From assembly GCF_022808675.1 (NCBI RefSeq), contig NZ_JAKZKV010000011.1, forward strand, positions 62,001-126,000: 64,000 bases of DNA. Direction: 5' to 3'. Below, piece after piece: positions 34,611 through 44,376 of the stretch. This DNA comes from Parabacteroides sp. FAFU027 (GTDB taxonomy: Bacteria > Bacteroidota > Bacteroidia > Bacteroidales > UBA7332). The notes beneath the pieces were generated by a model. It had not been told where the DNA came from. It did not search any database and was given only the letters and a program-made list of their open reading frames with translations. Each line of letters starts with the position of its first letter. The stretch's first letter is position 1. The translations under genes and the position numbers were made by a program.

Positions 34611-35680
34611 AAACCTATAAGTTCTTTTAAATCAAGTTCGTTTTGATCAAAGAAATCATGAGGCCACAAATCTATCTTACCACCTTTCTTTATATCAATT
34701 TTTGAATATAAAATATCTGACTTTTCATGAAAGAAAAAGATCTTAATCAACTCTGGCGACAAACTTTCTTTTTTTACGAGAACTCTTAGGGCATTTAAGA
34801 TGTGTTCACTATGTGATTCTATAAAAACTTGTATGCCACAAGCCGAAACTTTTGATAAAAAGTTTATCAAGTTAGATTGTGCCTTTGGATGTAAATGAGC
34901 TTCTGGATTTTCAACAATTAAAATATCACCTGGTTGTGCTATTAAACCAGAAGTTATTATCGGTAACACATAAGAAAATCCAAACCCAATATTATGAGGT
35001 CTAAATTTTGATTTCCCAATTTCAAAAGAAAGTGTAATAATCCTTGAACTTTCAGGATTCTCAATAAAGACTTTTACATTCTCTGTATTCAATACGTAGG
35101 ACAGCCATTCTCCTATTTTAATTTCAAGTTCATTTGAACTTGATGTATTTATAGATTGCAATGACTCATGCACCAATTGAACCTTCTTTTGATATAAAAC
35201 ATTTCCAAGGTATTCCCCTTTTGATCCTACAGAAATAAATCTCGGTAAAGTTGATTTAATATAAAATTCTTGAGGTCCTATTCGGTCAGCAGCAATGTAA
35301 TGTACTTGTTTAAATTCAGTCATCACATCATCACAAACCTTATTTTTTACAAGGCCAATTGTATCATCGTTTTCATCTCTTTCTAATGTTAACCCCAAAA
35401 CTCCATTTAAAGTCTCATGAGTTATTTCAATAGGATTACTATTTGCTGTATTTCTGTTTTGTACATCTCTGAACGTACCAAGATTTACAGATGCCCCATT
35501 AAATGCAACTCTACTAAAAGTTTGATTGTCTTCAATAGACTGACTTAATAGTAAAATACTCTGTAAAAAAGAAGACTTTCCTCTACCATTAATTCCGGTT
35601 AACAAATTAATTGCTGACAAATGAAACTGAGTCTCATTTTGAAAGCATTTGAAGTTTTTTAGTTTAGTTGATTTAATCAT
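34607..35680 (-). CDS. AAA ATPase with DUF3696 C-terminus (OLD/SMC-like)
   Basis: 357 residues of the ABC/SMC-like ATPase group. The Walker A is GINGRGKS (29-36) with KNFKCF before it. The Walker B region is ILIVENPEAHLHP (253-265), then FIESHSEH (286-293). It ends with the DUF3696 signature KIDLWPHDFFDQNELDLKEL. There is no TOPRIM domain, so unlike OLD nucleases it has no built-in DNase. Such ATPases in defence loci act as sensors or switches for a partner effector. It overlaps the DUF262 gene upstream (8 nt) and the putative RNase gene downstream (4 nt). Confidence 0.88.
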   Translation of the reverse strand: MIKSTKLKNFKCFQNETQFHLSAINLLTGINGRGKSSFLQSILLLSQSIEDNQTFSRVAFNGASVNLGTFRDVQNRNTANSNPIEITHETLNGVLGLTLERDENDDTIGLVKNKVCDDVMTEFKQVHYIAADRIGPQEFYIKSTLPRFISVGSKGEYLGNVLYQKKVQLVHESLQSINTSSSNELEIKIGEWLSYVLNTENVKVFIENPESSRIITLSFEIGKSKFRPHNIGFGFSYVLPIITSGLIAQPGDILIVENPEAHLHPKAQSNLINFLSKVSACGIQVFIESHSEHILNALRVLVKKESLSPELIKIFFFHEKSDILYSKIDIKKGGKIDLWPHDFFDQNELDLKELIGF

Positions 35681-36986
35681 TTGTACAATCTTTACTTAGG
35701 ATATCAAATACACGGTCAAAACGAGTTGAAACCCTCTTTTTATCACCAGTCGAAAATCTAACAGCATCAAAATATAGAGAATCTCTTAGCAACAATGTAT
35801 AATTAGCTTTTATTTGAGCTTTATTTCTTAGCAAATACTCTTCAGACCTTGAAGCAAAAAAACCAGCTACAGTTTCAAATATTGCAATATTTATGCGCCC
35901 CCTCGTCTCCTCTGTTGGTATTCTAAAATTACGTTTGTCAAAAAAATCAAGCGTATAATGCATCGCCTTTTCAAACTCCAATTCATGTTTAACAAAGTCT
36001 TCATCTGAGAATTTTTCATTCATGTGTTTCATGGCATCTTCAACGAAATCATTCATACTATACTTGTAATTTATATTATAATCAAACATCCTGAATGACA
36101 AATATCGAAGTATTGCTTCCTGATCTTTTGCTCTATCATCAGAAATTCCATAATCTATTGCTTCTTTAAATATAGATTTAGCTGATAGGTTCTTTAGGAA
36201 TTTCGTTGCCTTGCCAATATAAATACAATTTCGAATCTCTTGTCTTTCCAATTGAGTACCCCCTGTGTTAATTCGATTAAAAATATCATACACCATTTCT
36301 AAAGGTACAGATGGTTGGATCAAGTAAACTAATAGTTTTTTGTCTTCAATTTTAGTTTGATAATCACTATTGAATTCAATTAATTCCGTGAAGTTTTTTC
36401 CATTTACACTCGGTATAGCCTTTAAACCATCTAGTCGAAATTCATTTTTAAGATAACGCCGTAATGTTGTAATTCTTTGCCTACCATCAACGACCATATA
36501 TTTGCCGTTTTTATCTTTATTTATATATAATGGAGGTAAAGGGAAATTGAGTAATATTGACTCAATAAATAAACATTGTTGTTCTGGCTTCCAAACATAT
36601 TTCCTCTGAAAATCAGGCATTTCTATAAGATTCCGATCCCATTTCCTAATAACTAATTCATATATTGTTTGGGGGTCCTCTCTAATATCAATATCTGCTT
36701 TCGATGGATCATAAGGATATATTGATCCTTTCCCTGTTTCATCAGAGTCTAATGTATCTTCATCTGTTTCAACTTGCTCAATGAAATTAAGAATAATGTC
36801 CTTATACATAGTATAATTGTCATCACCTAAGAGCCCATGTAGGATTGATTTAAAATCATCATACCGATGATATATTTGATCTTTTAAATTAGCCAATTTA
36901 TCTATTACCTCTGTTGGCAATTCTTGAGAGAGATGCTCTAATGAATTGTCACTCAATGTAATCTTATTTGAAACATCACCATTCAT
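35673..36986 (-). CDS. DUF262 (GmrSD N-terminal/ParB-fold) protein
   Basis: 437 residues. Residues ~100-290 hold the DUF262 domain with its two marks: MPDFQRKYVW (124-132) and VVDGRQRITTLRRYL (DGRQR 167-171, usually DGQQR), then FNRINTGG. DUF262 domains are related to ParB/Srx nucleotidases and are the N-terminal part of GmrSD-type modification-dependent restriction enzymes. The HNH-bearing DUF1524 part is absent, so cleavage would need a partner. The N-terminal ~95 residues and C-terminal ~150 are helical and unassigned. It starts 23 nt after the hsdR stop. Confidence 0.85.
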   Translation of the reverse strand: MNGDVSNKITLSDNSLEHLSQELPTEVIDKLANLKDQIYHRYDDFKSILHGLLGDDNYTMYKDIILNFIEQVETDEDTLDSDETGKGSIYPYDPSKADIDIREDPQTIYELVIRKWDRNLIEMPDFQRKYVWKPEQQCLFIESILLNFPLPPLYINKDKNGKYMVVDGRQRITTLRRYLKNEFRLDGLKAIPSVNGKNFTELIEFNSDYQTKIEDKKLLVYLIQPSVPLEMVYDIFNRINTGGTQLERQEIRNCIYIGKATKFLKNLSAKSIFKEAIDYGISDDRAKDQEAILRYLSFRMFDYNINYKYSMNDFVEDAMKHMNEKFSDEDFVKHELEFEKAMHYTLDFFDKRNFRIPTEETRGRINIAIFETVAGFFASRSEEYLLRNKAQIKANYTLLLRDSLYFDAVRFSTGDKKRVSTRFDRVFDILSKDCTND

Positions 36987-37009
36987 AATGAATATATTTT
37001 AATTTCGAT

Positions 37010-40000
37010 TTAATTCTTCTCCCAATCCTTCGCCAATACCTCCGCCTGCCGTATCACCAGATTAATCGCCTCTTGTGAGCGAATGGGTGGGTATCCATAT
37101 TTACGCAACATCCTTCGGATGATGTTACGAATCTTGGCACGGACGCTGTCACGTACTTCCCAATCCACGGTAATACTACCTTTGAGCTTTTCGGTAAGCT
37201 CCTGCGCCAGAAACTTGATATCTTCGTTCTTTAGCGCTTCATCACCTGTATTATTTTCCAGCAAAGCATCGTAGAATCGTACTTCATCCGGACTGAGCCC
37301 CAATTCTTCATCCCGTTTCAGGGCTTCCTGGAAGTCTTTCGCCATTTGGATCAACTCTTCAATAACCTGAGCCGTTTCGATAGCCCGGTTATGATATTTA
37401 CGAAGTGTTTCCAACAGACGGTCGCCGAATTTCTTCTCCTGAACCAGATTACCCCGAGAGTGTGATTTGATTTGGTCTTTTAGTAATTTCTCCAACAGCT
37501 CTATCGCCAGATTTTTTGACTTCATGCGGCGTACGTCATCCATAAACTCGGGTGACAATAGCCCTATATTCGGTTTCTGTAAACCGGCCAGCTCGAAGAT
37601 ATCAGCCACCCCATCAGCTACAATGGCATTGTCGATAATCTGTTTCAGTGCACTGTTTTTCTCTTCGGCCAATCGCTTCGAGTCCACACTGGTGTATTTG
37701 AGTATAGTAGCTTTAATGGCGTTGAAGAAAGCAATTTCCAACCGCAGCTCTTTGACTTCGTCTATCGTTGCACAGAGGGAGAAGGACTTATTCACAGCCA
37801 GCATCAAATCCAGAAAGCGTTTCTTTCCATTCTCCGGCTCGCGCAGCACAAAGTTGGTTGCCGGAATCAGCAGCTCCAGAGCCTTTGTTTTGTATTTCGA
37901 GTAATCGAAGTTATGGAACATACCTCGTACCGCATCCATATTCTTCAGCAATAGCGTATAAGCCTCCTGTGTCCGGTTCGTTGGAGAACCTTTCCCTTCG
38001 GAATCGGCATAGGTTTTCAGGGCCGCTTTCAGCTCGTTGGCAATGCCGATATAATCGACCACCAATCCGCCCGGTTTATTCTTAAATACGCGGTTGACAC
38101 GGGCAATTGCCTGCATCAGGTTATGCCCCTGCATCGGTTTGTCAATATACATGGTGTGACACACAGGTGCATCAAAGCCCGTAAGCCACATATCGCGCAC
38201 GATGACCAATTTCAGTTCATCTTCGGGGTCTTTAAACCGTTTCTCTAACCGTTTCTTGACGGCTTTGCTATAGATATGCGGGCGTAGCAACTCCTTATCG
38301 GCGGCCGAACCGGTCATTATGATTTTGATAGCACCCTTTTCCGGGTCACTATTATGCCATTCGGGACGTAAGGCTACTATCTCGTTGTACAGATGCACGC
38401 ATATCTCACGGCTCATGCACACGATCATCGCCTTGCCTTCAATCGAATCGGTACGTAGCTCGTAATGGCTGACCAGATCAGAAGCTACCTGTTTTAATCG
38501 GGGTGCTGAGCCGACCAGTTTTTCCAGTGCAGTCCATTTGCTTTTGGTGTTTTCACGAATGGTCAGATCCTCTTCATCCTCGATCACCTCTTCCACCTCC
38601 CGGCTCAATTCCTCGATGGTATCTCTGTCCACATCCAGTTTTGCCAGGCGGCTTTCGTAAAAGATAGGCACGGTAGCACCATCGTCCACCGCATCCTGAA
38701 TATCGTAAATACTGACGTAACCCCCGAATACCTCACGGGTATCTTTATCTCCGTTGGCAATCGGCGTACCGGTAAACCCGATAAAAGTAGCGTTTTGCAA
38801 AGCTTCTCGCAGGTGTTGCGAAAAGCCGTATTTATAGACTCCGGTCTTCGTATCCAACACCGCTTTGTGGCCATATTGACTACGGTGAGCCTCGTCGCTG
38901 ATGACTACTATATTGTGTCGTTGGCTCAGTTGTGGGTGTCTGGTTTCTCCGGCATAGAGGGAGAATTTTTGTATGGTGGTAAAGACGATGCCTCCCGATT
39001 GTCGCGATTCCAGTATATCGCGCAAAGCTTCACGACTATCCGCCTGCACCGGTGTCTGCTTCAACAGATCGGCTGCCTGGGAGAAGGTGGTAAACAGCTG
39101 TCCGTCGAGATCGGAACGGTCAGTCACCACTACGATGGTCGGATTTTGCATTTCGGGTTGCTGAAGTAGCTTTCCGGCATAGCAGACCATTGAGATACTC
39201 TTCCCAGAACCTTGAGTATGCCAGATCACACCGGCCTTTTTACACCCCGGAACCACCTCTTTGCCGTAGGCTGCTCTCGGATGCGCTGCTATATTTTGTT
39301 CAGGCACATTGGCCGCTATGACAGTGGCCTTTACCGCTTCACGTACAGCATGAAACTGATGATAGGCGGCAATCTTCTTAATCAGCTTATCGCCATCCTG
39401 CTCATAAAGTACAAAGTGACGGATATAATCCAGAAACAGTTCCGGTTGAAAGAAACCTTTCACCACTTTCTCCAGCTCAAACTCTACCAACGGACGGTCG
39501 TTTTCGTTGCTGATGGTACGCCACGGCAGGAAACGTTCCTGATTGGCTGTAAACGACCCGATTCGTGCGGTTATCCCATCGGAAACTACCAGGGCTTCGT
39601 TACACAGGAACAGATCCTCAATATCTTCTTTGTAGGCTTGTAATTGGTTGTAGGCATCCCATACATCGGTATCTTCATCGGCGGGATTTTTCAGCTCCAA
39701 TACCGCTAAGGGCAATCCATTGATAAAAACCACAATATCAGGACGACGTGTGTGTTTAGCTCCGGCTATACTAAACTGGTTAACTACCAGAAAACGGTTG
39801 TTGGTTGGAGTCCTGAAATCAATCGGAAAAACCAGTTCCTGCTCCTTATGACCATTTCTATCCACTTCCACCTGTATGCCATCGATCAGCAATTGGTGTA
39901 CCGCCTTATTACGCACCACGCCAAAGCCCCCCTGAGCATTCTTCAACTCCCGAAACGCCTCTTCGAGCTTATCAGCCGGTATACCCGGGTTCATCACCTG

Positions 40001-40159
40001 CCACGCCTCCAGGCATTCCCGCATCAGTAATACTTCCCGATAGTCATTTCGATAAGGGTTACTGCTCTCTGGGGCTATATCTGCTCCATTGAGGTAATAA
40101 TATCCGGTATCCTGAAACCAGGATAGAGTGATTTGTTCGAGTTGGTTTTCTGTTATCAT
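37010..40159 (-). CDS. hsdR: Type I restriction endonuclease, R subunit
   Basis: Motor and nuclease of the type I system. 1049 residues: an N-terminal PD-(D/E)xK nuclease (D141 in RPDIVVF, E155 and K157 in VLELKNP), SF2 helicase motifs GSGKS (317-321) and DEAH (422-425), TGFDAP and the arginine-finger motif HNLMQAIARVNR further on, and a C-terminal helical domain that docks to HsdM/HsdS. It overlaps the SIR2 gene by 4 nt. All motifs are intact, so it should be active. Confidence 0.95.
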   Translation of the reverse strand: MITENQLEQITLSWFQDTGYYYLNGADIAPESSNPYRNDYREVLLMRECLEAWQVMNPGIPADKLEEAFRELKNAQGGFGVVRNKAVHQLLIDGIQVEVDRNGHKEQELVFPIDFRTPTNNRFLVVNQFSIAGAKHTRRPDIVVFINGLPLAVLELKNPADEDTDVWDAYNQLQAYKEDIEDLFLCNEALVVSDGITARIGSFTANQERFLPWRTISNENDRPLVEFELEKVVKGFFQPELFLDYIRHFVLYEQDGDKLIKKIAAYHQFHAVREAVKATVIAANVPEQNIAAHPRAAYGKEVVPGCKKAGVIWHTQGSGKSISMVCYAGKLLQQPEMQNPTIVVVTDRSDLDGQLFTTFSQAADLLKQTPVQADSREALRDILESRQSGGIVFTTIQKFSLYAGETRHPQLSQRHNIVVISDEAHRSQYGHKAVLDTKTGVYKYGFSQHLREALQNATFIGFTGTPIANGDKDTREVFGGYVSIYDIQDAVDDGATVPIFYESRLAKLDVDRDTIEELSREVEEVIEDEEDLTIRENTKSKWTALEKLVGSAPRLKQVASDLVSHYELRTDSIEGKAMIVCMSREICVHLYNEIVALRPEWHNSDPEKGAIKIIMTGSAADKELLRPHIYSKAVKKRLEKRFKDPEDELKLVIVRDMWLTGFDAPVCHTMYIDKPMQGHNLMQAIARVNRVFKNKPGGLVVDYIGIANELKAALKTYADSEGKGSPTNRTQEAYTLLLKNMDAVRGMFHNFDYSKYKTKALELLIPATNFVLREPENGKKRFLDLMLAVNKSFSLCATIDEVKELRLEIAFFNAIKATILKYTSVDSKRLAEEKNSALKQIIDNAIVADGVADIFELAGLQKPNIGLLSPEFMDDVRRMKSKNLAIELLEKLLKDQIKSHSRGNLVQEKKFGDRLLETLRKYHNRAIETAQVIEELIQMAKDFQEALKRDEELGLSPDEVRFYDALLENNTGDEALKNEDIKFLAQELTEKLKGSITVDWEVRDSVRAKIRNIIRRMLRKYGYPPIRSQEAINLVIRQAEVLAKDWEKN

Positions 40160-41232
40160 TGCCTTTCCTCCAATAACTTTAGAAATAAAGCTTCAATCGA
40201 TTCATCATGTTGTCCTTCTGGATACCAAATTGGAAAAATATTAGCACTTGCTAGCTCTCTTTTTCTTTTAGACCTCATTTTATTGTCTTTTATTTCTTCA
40301 AGGAATGCATAGTTACGCGGCAAAGATCCTGCTCCTTCTTTCTTAACAATCTTCTTTATTGTATGAATTGTTCGATCATTTGTTAAACTACAACCGACAA
40401 ATAATAATGATCCTTTGATTAGCAATCTATTTATAAATCGCTCTAACACATCACCATTTAAATAGGCCATATCATACTCAATCTTAGTCAAAACTCTATC
40501 AGCTATTTGGATACAATCCCCATGTAATTTGATCAGAAATTTACTTCCAGACGACATCTGCCTAATTGTTTCATCAAGGTATTTTCCACTTTTTATATAG
40601 TTAAAACCTTGACCTAAATCATTATAAATTCGTTCTATGTTATTATCAAAATTGGTAGTTATTATAGAGCTATCTGGAAATAATATTGGTAAATAGTTTA
40701 TTGAACCACAAATCTCCCTTTCAGCTGAATATTCATTTTCTAAGTGTTCATTAAATAATGCATCACCAAGATCTTCATATAGAATCTGAGCGGCTTCTTC
40801 ATATTTACCATGAATTAGTAAAGAATTAAGATCTTCTTCTGTTATTTCTGATTCATATCTCAATTTATATAAGAAAGATGTCCAGCTTGCGTAATTACTT
40901 GGTATAGAAATACCAGCACCAAGAAATGGGATAATAGAATTTGCCTTTAATGATTTTGACAACTTATTGAATCGTTCTATATTGTCGTATAAAGCTAATA
41001 TCTGATTTGCTTTATCTTTTAAAATATCTTTCCGCTCTTGCATCCATAATTCGAATGATTGAGAATACGAAGTTTCATCATCAAAAAGTATACTACTAGG
41101 TAAAAAATCATTTCCATCAATTGAAATCATCAATTGTTTTGTACCATCTGACAACTTTGTATCCTTTATACTTACTCTATCTGAATCAGGAGAGTTTAGT
41201 TCTTTAATGTATACTTTTTCAAGAAACTTCAT
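40156..41232 (-). CDS. SIR2-family protein inside the hsd operon
   Basis: 358 residues. Residues ~98-300 form a SIR2-like Rossmann fold: GAGIS at 105-109, TTNFD at 192-196 (the NAD-binding N/D), HGD at 237-239 (the catalytic histidine) and LLFVGCSLTND. Defence-type SIR2 proteins (ThsA, DSR, pAgo- and HerA-linked) deplete NAD on phage attack. The N-terminal ~95 residues and C-terminal ~60 are unassigned. It overlaps hsdS and hsdR by 4 nt each, so it is co-translated with the type I enzyme and probably acts as its back-up suicide arm. That role is inference. Confidence 0.85.
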   Translation of the reverse strand: MKFLEKVYIKELNSPDSDRVSIKDTKLSDGTKQLMISIDGNDFLPSSILFDDETSYSQSFELWMQERKDILKDKANQILALYDNIERFNKLSKSLKANSIIPFLGAGISIPSNYASWTSFLYKLRYESEITEEDLNSLLIHGKYEEAAQILYEDLGDALFNEHLENEYSAEREICGSINYLPILFPDSSIITTNFDNNIERIYNDLGQGFNYIKSGKYLDETIRQMSSGSKFLIKLHGDCIQIADRVLTKIEYDMAYLNGDVLERFINRLLIKGSLLFVGCSLTNDRTIHTIKKIVKKEGAGSLPRNYAFLEEIKDNKMRSKRKRELASANIFPIWYPEGQHDESIEALFLKLLEERQ

Positions 41233-42533
41233 TGTTTACCTTTTTTATCCATATTCAACCCTCCAGAAATCAATTTCGGTATTAAACTATTTCTTAGCTT
41301 TTCTAAAACTATATTTTGTTTTTGACTATTGGAAGAGAACAAAAATAGGGAACTCATTTTCATCTGAATAAGCCTAATTGCTTTTTTATCTGGAAAAACA
41401 ACTTTTATCCTCTTCATATCAGCAACTGTCACGTGGCCTAAACCTGTTGTCTGCTTATTTTTAGCAGTATCGATCAATACTGGCTTGAGATACTTAAGAA
41501 GAAAATACACAAATATTTTTTGCTCTGCAGTTTTTGTGTTGATTTTAAATATGTGTTGGTTTAGCCATCCTTCGCCACCAAACCATTTAAATGCCTCCAA
41601 CGATGTTTCAGGACTACCTGACCAGGAATAAAGAATGTCACCACTATTAATTCTATATTTCTCCGGAAATTCTTTAATTGTATATTCCGTCTGATCTGAT
41701 ATACCGGATTTTAGCTCTGCTATTTTTATAACTGGCAATCCTTCTTTATTTGTTGAAAAATCATTAGCCTTAAAAACCCCTCCATTCACATATTCTGCAG
41801 TTTCATATAAAGGAATGGCCTTCCACCCCTTCGGAATCTCTCCCAGCTCACTATCTTCCATTTCATCAGGAAACAGATCTGCCGTATCAGCCAGTTCCCT
41901 TCTTTTTTCAGCAGGTAGTTGATTGATTTCAGCAGCGGTTTTTCCACTGATAGCCATCATGGCTTCCAGTTGTGGATCTTCTCCTTTTGCTTTGGCTACT
42001 ATTTTTGCTTTTACCGGATCAAAATCTACAAACCAGGATTTAAAGAGTGTTTGGGCTATAGATTCGAGAATAACATTTATATTATCGTTATTCTGAATTT
42101 TAGAATCTATATGAGATAAAATATGACCAATAAATAGTCTTTTTTCCTTTATCTGGGGAATTCTGGCCTTTATTGAATTTAAAATAGTCTGATTTAAGAG
42201 TGGCTGTCCAGAACCAGTCCTAAATTGATTTAAATTCAAATGATTAAGAAGATAAAACCAGAATAAACTTTCATCATTGTTTATAGAATTACAAGATATT
42301 GCATTATCTGTTATCCAGCATTTCTCTTTTGAAAAATATACACTACCACAATAAGAACCAACTCTACCTATTATTATTGAAAATTCAGGCGAATTATATT
42401 CATTAGAGTAACCTATAATACCATTTGATCCATAGACTGGAAAAATACCATTATCGTCTCTTAATGGAGATGTTTTCCCATTCTTAAATACAAGATGATC
42501 CTTTAAAATAGTCTCAATCATATCAGAACTCAT
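41229..42533 (-). CDS. hsdS: Type I specificity subunit
   Basis: Decides the recognition sequence of the methylase and the nuclease. Two target-recognition domains are seen (residues ~1-135 and ~225-385 of this start) separated by central conserved helices (LFIGHILSHIDSKIQNN, SIAQTLFKSWFVDFDPVKAK) and a long spacer typical of this subfamily. I use the ATG at 42531-42533, which keeps an 11-nt overlap with hsdM. The longer start at 42566 and the shorter at 42521 are also possible. Both TRDs look complete, so two half-sites are read. Confidence 0.88.
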   Translation of the reverse strand: MSSDMIETILKDHLVFKNGKTSPLRDDNGIFPVYGSNGIIGYSNEYNSPEFSIIIGRVGSYCGSVYFSKEKCWITDNAISCNSINNDESLFWFYLLNHLNLNQFRTGSGQPLLNQTILNSIKARIPQIKEKRLFIGHILSHIDSKIQNNDNINVILESIAQTLFKSWFVDFDPVKAKIVAKAKGEDPQLEAMMAISGKTAAEINQLPAEKRRELADTADLFPDEMEDSELGEIPKGWKAIPLYETAEYVNGGVFKANDFSTNKEGLPVIKIAELKSGISDQTEYTIKEFPEKYRINSGDILYSWSGSPETSLEAFKWFGGEGWLNQHIFKINTKTAEQKIFVYFLLKYLKPVLIDTAKNKQTTGLGHVTVADMKRIKVVFPDKKAIRLIQMKMSSLFLFSSNSQKQNIVLEKLRNSLIPKLISGGLNMDKKGKQ

Positions 42534-44202
42534 ACCCCAATCCTCCCAACTGCTTCTTAATTTCAATTTCCAGTTTTGCGCTCTCTTCGAGATAGCCTTT
42601 GAGTTCTGATGTCAATCGATTCATTTTTTCAGCAAAAGGTTCATCATCTTCTTCCTGCTCGGCGGCACCGACATAGCGTCCGGGAGTCAATACAAAATCA
42701 TTTTTGGCAATGTCTTCTAACGCAGTGGTTTTGCAAAATCCGGCGATATCCTCATAACCTTCGACCAGTCCCTGCCATTTATTGAAAGTATCGGCTATCT
42801 CTTTGATATCTTCAGCGGTAAAGTCGCGCAATACGCGGTCTTTCATATACCCTTTTTCTCGGGCATCAATAAAGAGGACTTCTCCGATGCGCTTACGTTT
42901 GCCATTGCGTGCCGTTTTATCCTTCGTCAGAAACCAGATACAAGCCGGTATCTGGGTATTAGTAAAGAGCTGTCCGGGCAAAGCCACCATACACTCCACC
43001 AAATCAGCCTCCAGTATGGCGCGGCGTATTTCCCCCTCGCTATTGGTATTGGTACTCATGGAACCATTGGCCAACAACAAGGCCATCGAACCCAACGGAC
43101 TCAGGTGGTGTATCATATGTTGCATCCAGGCAAAGTTAGCATTGCCTTCCGGTGGGGTACCGTATTTCCAGCGCACATCCCCTTCCAGTTTTTTAGTCCA
43201 CCACTCCTTCATATTGAAGGGCGGATTGGCCATAATGTAGTCGGCACGCAGGTCGGGGTGCAGGTCATTATTCAGCGTATCGGCCGGTTGTCCTCCGAAG
43301 TTGAAATCAATCCCACGGATAGCCATATTCATGGCTGCCAGCTGCCAGGTCGTGTGGTTATATTCCTGTCCGTACACTGAAATGTCATCAATCTTTCCGG
43401 CATGTTGCTTAATAAAATTCTCGCTCTGTACAAAGAATCCACCCGATCCCATTGCAGGGTCATACACCCGGCCTTTGTAGGGTTGCAACATTTCAACGAT
43501 AAGCGACACAATCGCCTTGGGGGTATAGAACTGTCCGCCTTTTTTCCCTTCGGCACTGGCAAACTGCCCCAGGAAATATTCGTACACATGCCCGAGTATA
43601 TCTTTTGATTTTAAATTAAGATCCTTCTTTTCAAAAGGTATACTTCCGATATGGTCAATCAGTTCGCCCAGTTTATCATTATCCAGATTGAGGCGGGTAT
43701 AGGTTTTATTCAGTATCCCTTTCAGCTTGACATTATCTTTTTCTACAGCATCCAACGCATCGTCAATCAGAAAAGCCACCCCTTTCATCTTTTCGGGCTC
43801 CATCTCCCCCTTGTTGTTTTTCTTCAGCCAGGGCAGCGGATTACCAACGGGTATTTTATGAAGATCTTTTAGTGTTTTCCATCGCGCCCGCTCCGGTACC
43901 CAGAATACATTCTTCTCTGTATAGTAATCCCTTACTTCGAGTTCGTTCTGTATTTCTTGCTCATACTCTTCCGGTGTATCAAATTCTTCCGGGTCAAGGT
44001 AATAATCGTGCTCAGTATTACGCAAGTTTGCTTCCAGCTCCTTTCTTCGGGTATCGAAGGCATCACTGATGTACTTCAAAAAGATTAATCCCAATACGGC
44101 ATGTTTATATTCCGCCGCCGAAAGTGTGGATCGCAGTTTATCGGCTGCCGTCCAGAGTTTCTTATCTAATTCGTTGAGAAATTGTTGTTCGGATTGGTTC
44201 AT
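42523..44202 (-). CDS. hsdM: Type I DNA methyltransferase, M subunit
   Basis: N6-adenine methylase of the type I system, which also assembles with HsdS and HsdR. 559 residues. Helical N-terminal domain (residues 1-~170), then the AdoMet site DPAMGSGGF (248-256) and the catalytic NPPF (326-329) with YIMANPPFNMKEW. First gene of the operon hsdM-hsdS-SIR2-hsdR-DUF262-AAA-RNase-GIY/RAMA, eight genes over about 11 kb with overlaps or gaps of no more than 23 nt. Confidence 0.95.
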   Translation of the reverse strand: MNQSEQQFLNELDKKLWTAADKLRSTLSAAEYKHAVLGLIFLKYISDAFDTRRKELEANLRNTEHDYYLDPEEFDTPEEYEQEIQNELEVRDYYTEKNVFWVPERARWKTLKDLHKIPVGNPLPWLKKNNKGEMEPEKMKGVAFLIDDALDAVEKDNVKLKGILNKTYTRLNLDNDKLGELIDHIGSIPFEKKDLNLKSKDILGHVYEYFLGQFASAEGKKGGQFYTPKAIVSLIVEMLQPYKGRVYDPAMGSGGFFVQSENFIKQHAGKIDDISVYGQEYNHTTWQLAAMNMAIRGIDFNFGGQPADTLNNDLHPDLRADYIMANPPFNMKEWWTKKLEGDVRWKYGTPPEGNANFAWMQHMIHHLSPLGSMALLLANGSMSTNTNSEGEIRRAILEADLVECMVALPGQLFTNTQIPACIWFLTKDKTARNGKRKRIGEVLFIDAREKGYMKDRVLRDFTAEDIKEIADTFNKWQGLVEGYEDIAGFCKTTALEDIAKNDFVLTPGRYVGAAEQEEDDEPFAEKMNRLTSELKGYLEESAKLEIEIKKQLGGLGYEF

Positions 44203-44376
44203 TATGAATTGTTTCTTTTGTTTTACAGTCGATTATGTTAGAAATAGACCATCCTAATATATAGAATTGTGTTATTTAACAGTACCAAATCTTTTTGAAA
44301 TACAAATGTTGCGATTTTTATAAATTCAAACAAGTAAATAGCCATCTATCTTTAACAATAAATCAATAATAGTTTT

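Noticed and set aside
40156-41232. SIR2 protein as a housekeeping protein deacetylase
   Set aside because: The layout (N-terminal extra domain, TTNFD, location in hsd operon) matches defence-type SIR2 and not CobB-type deacetylases, and zinc cysteines of CobB are missing.
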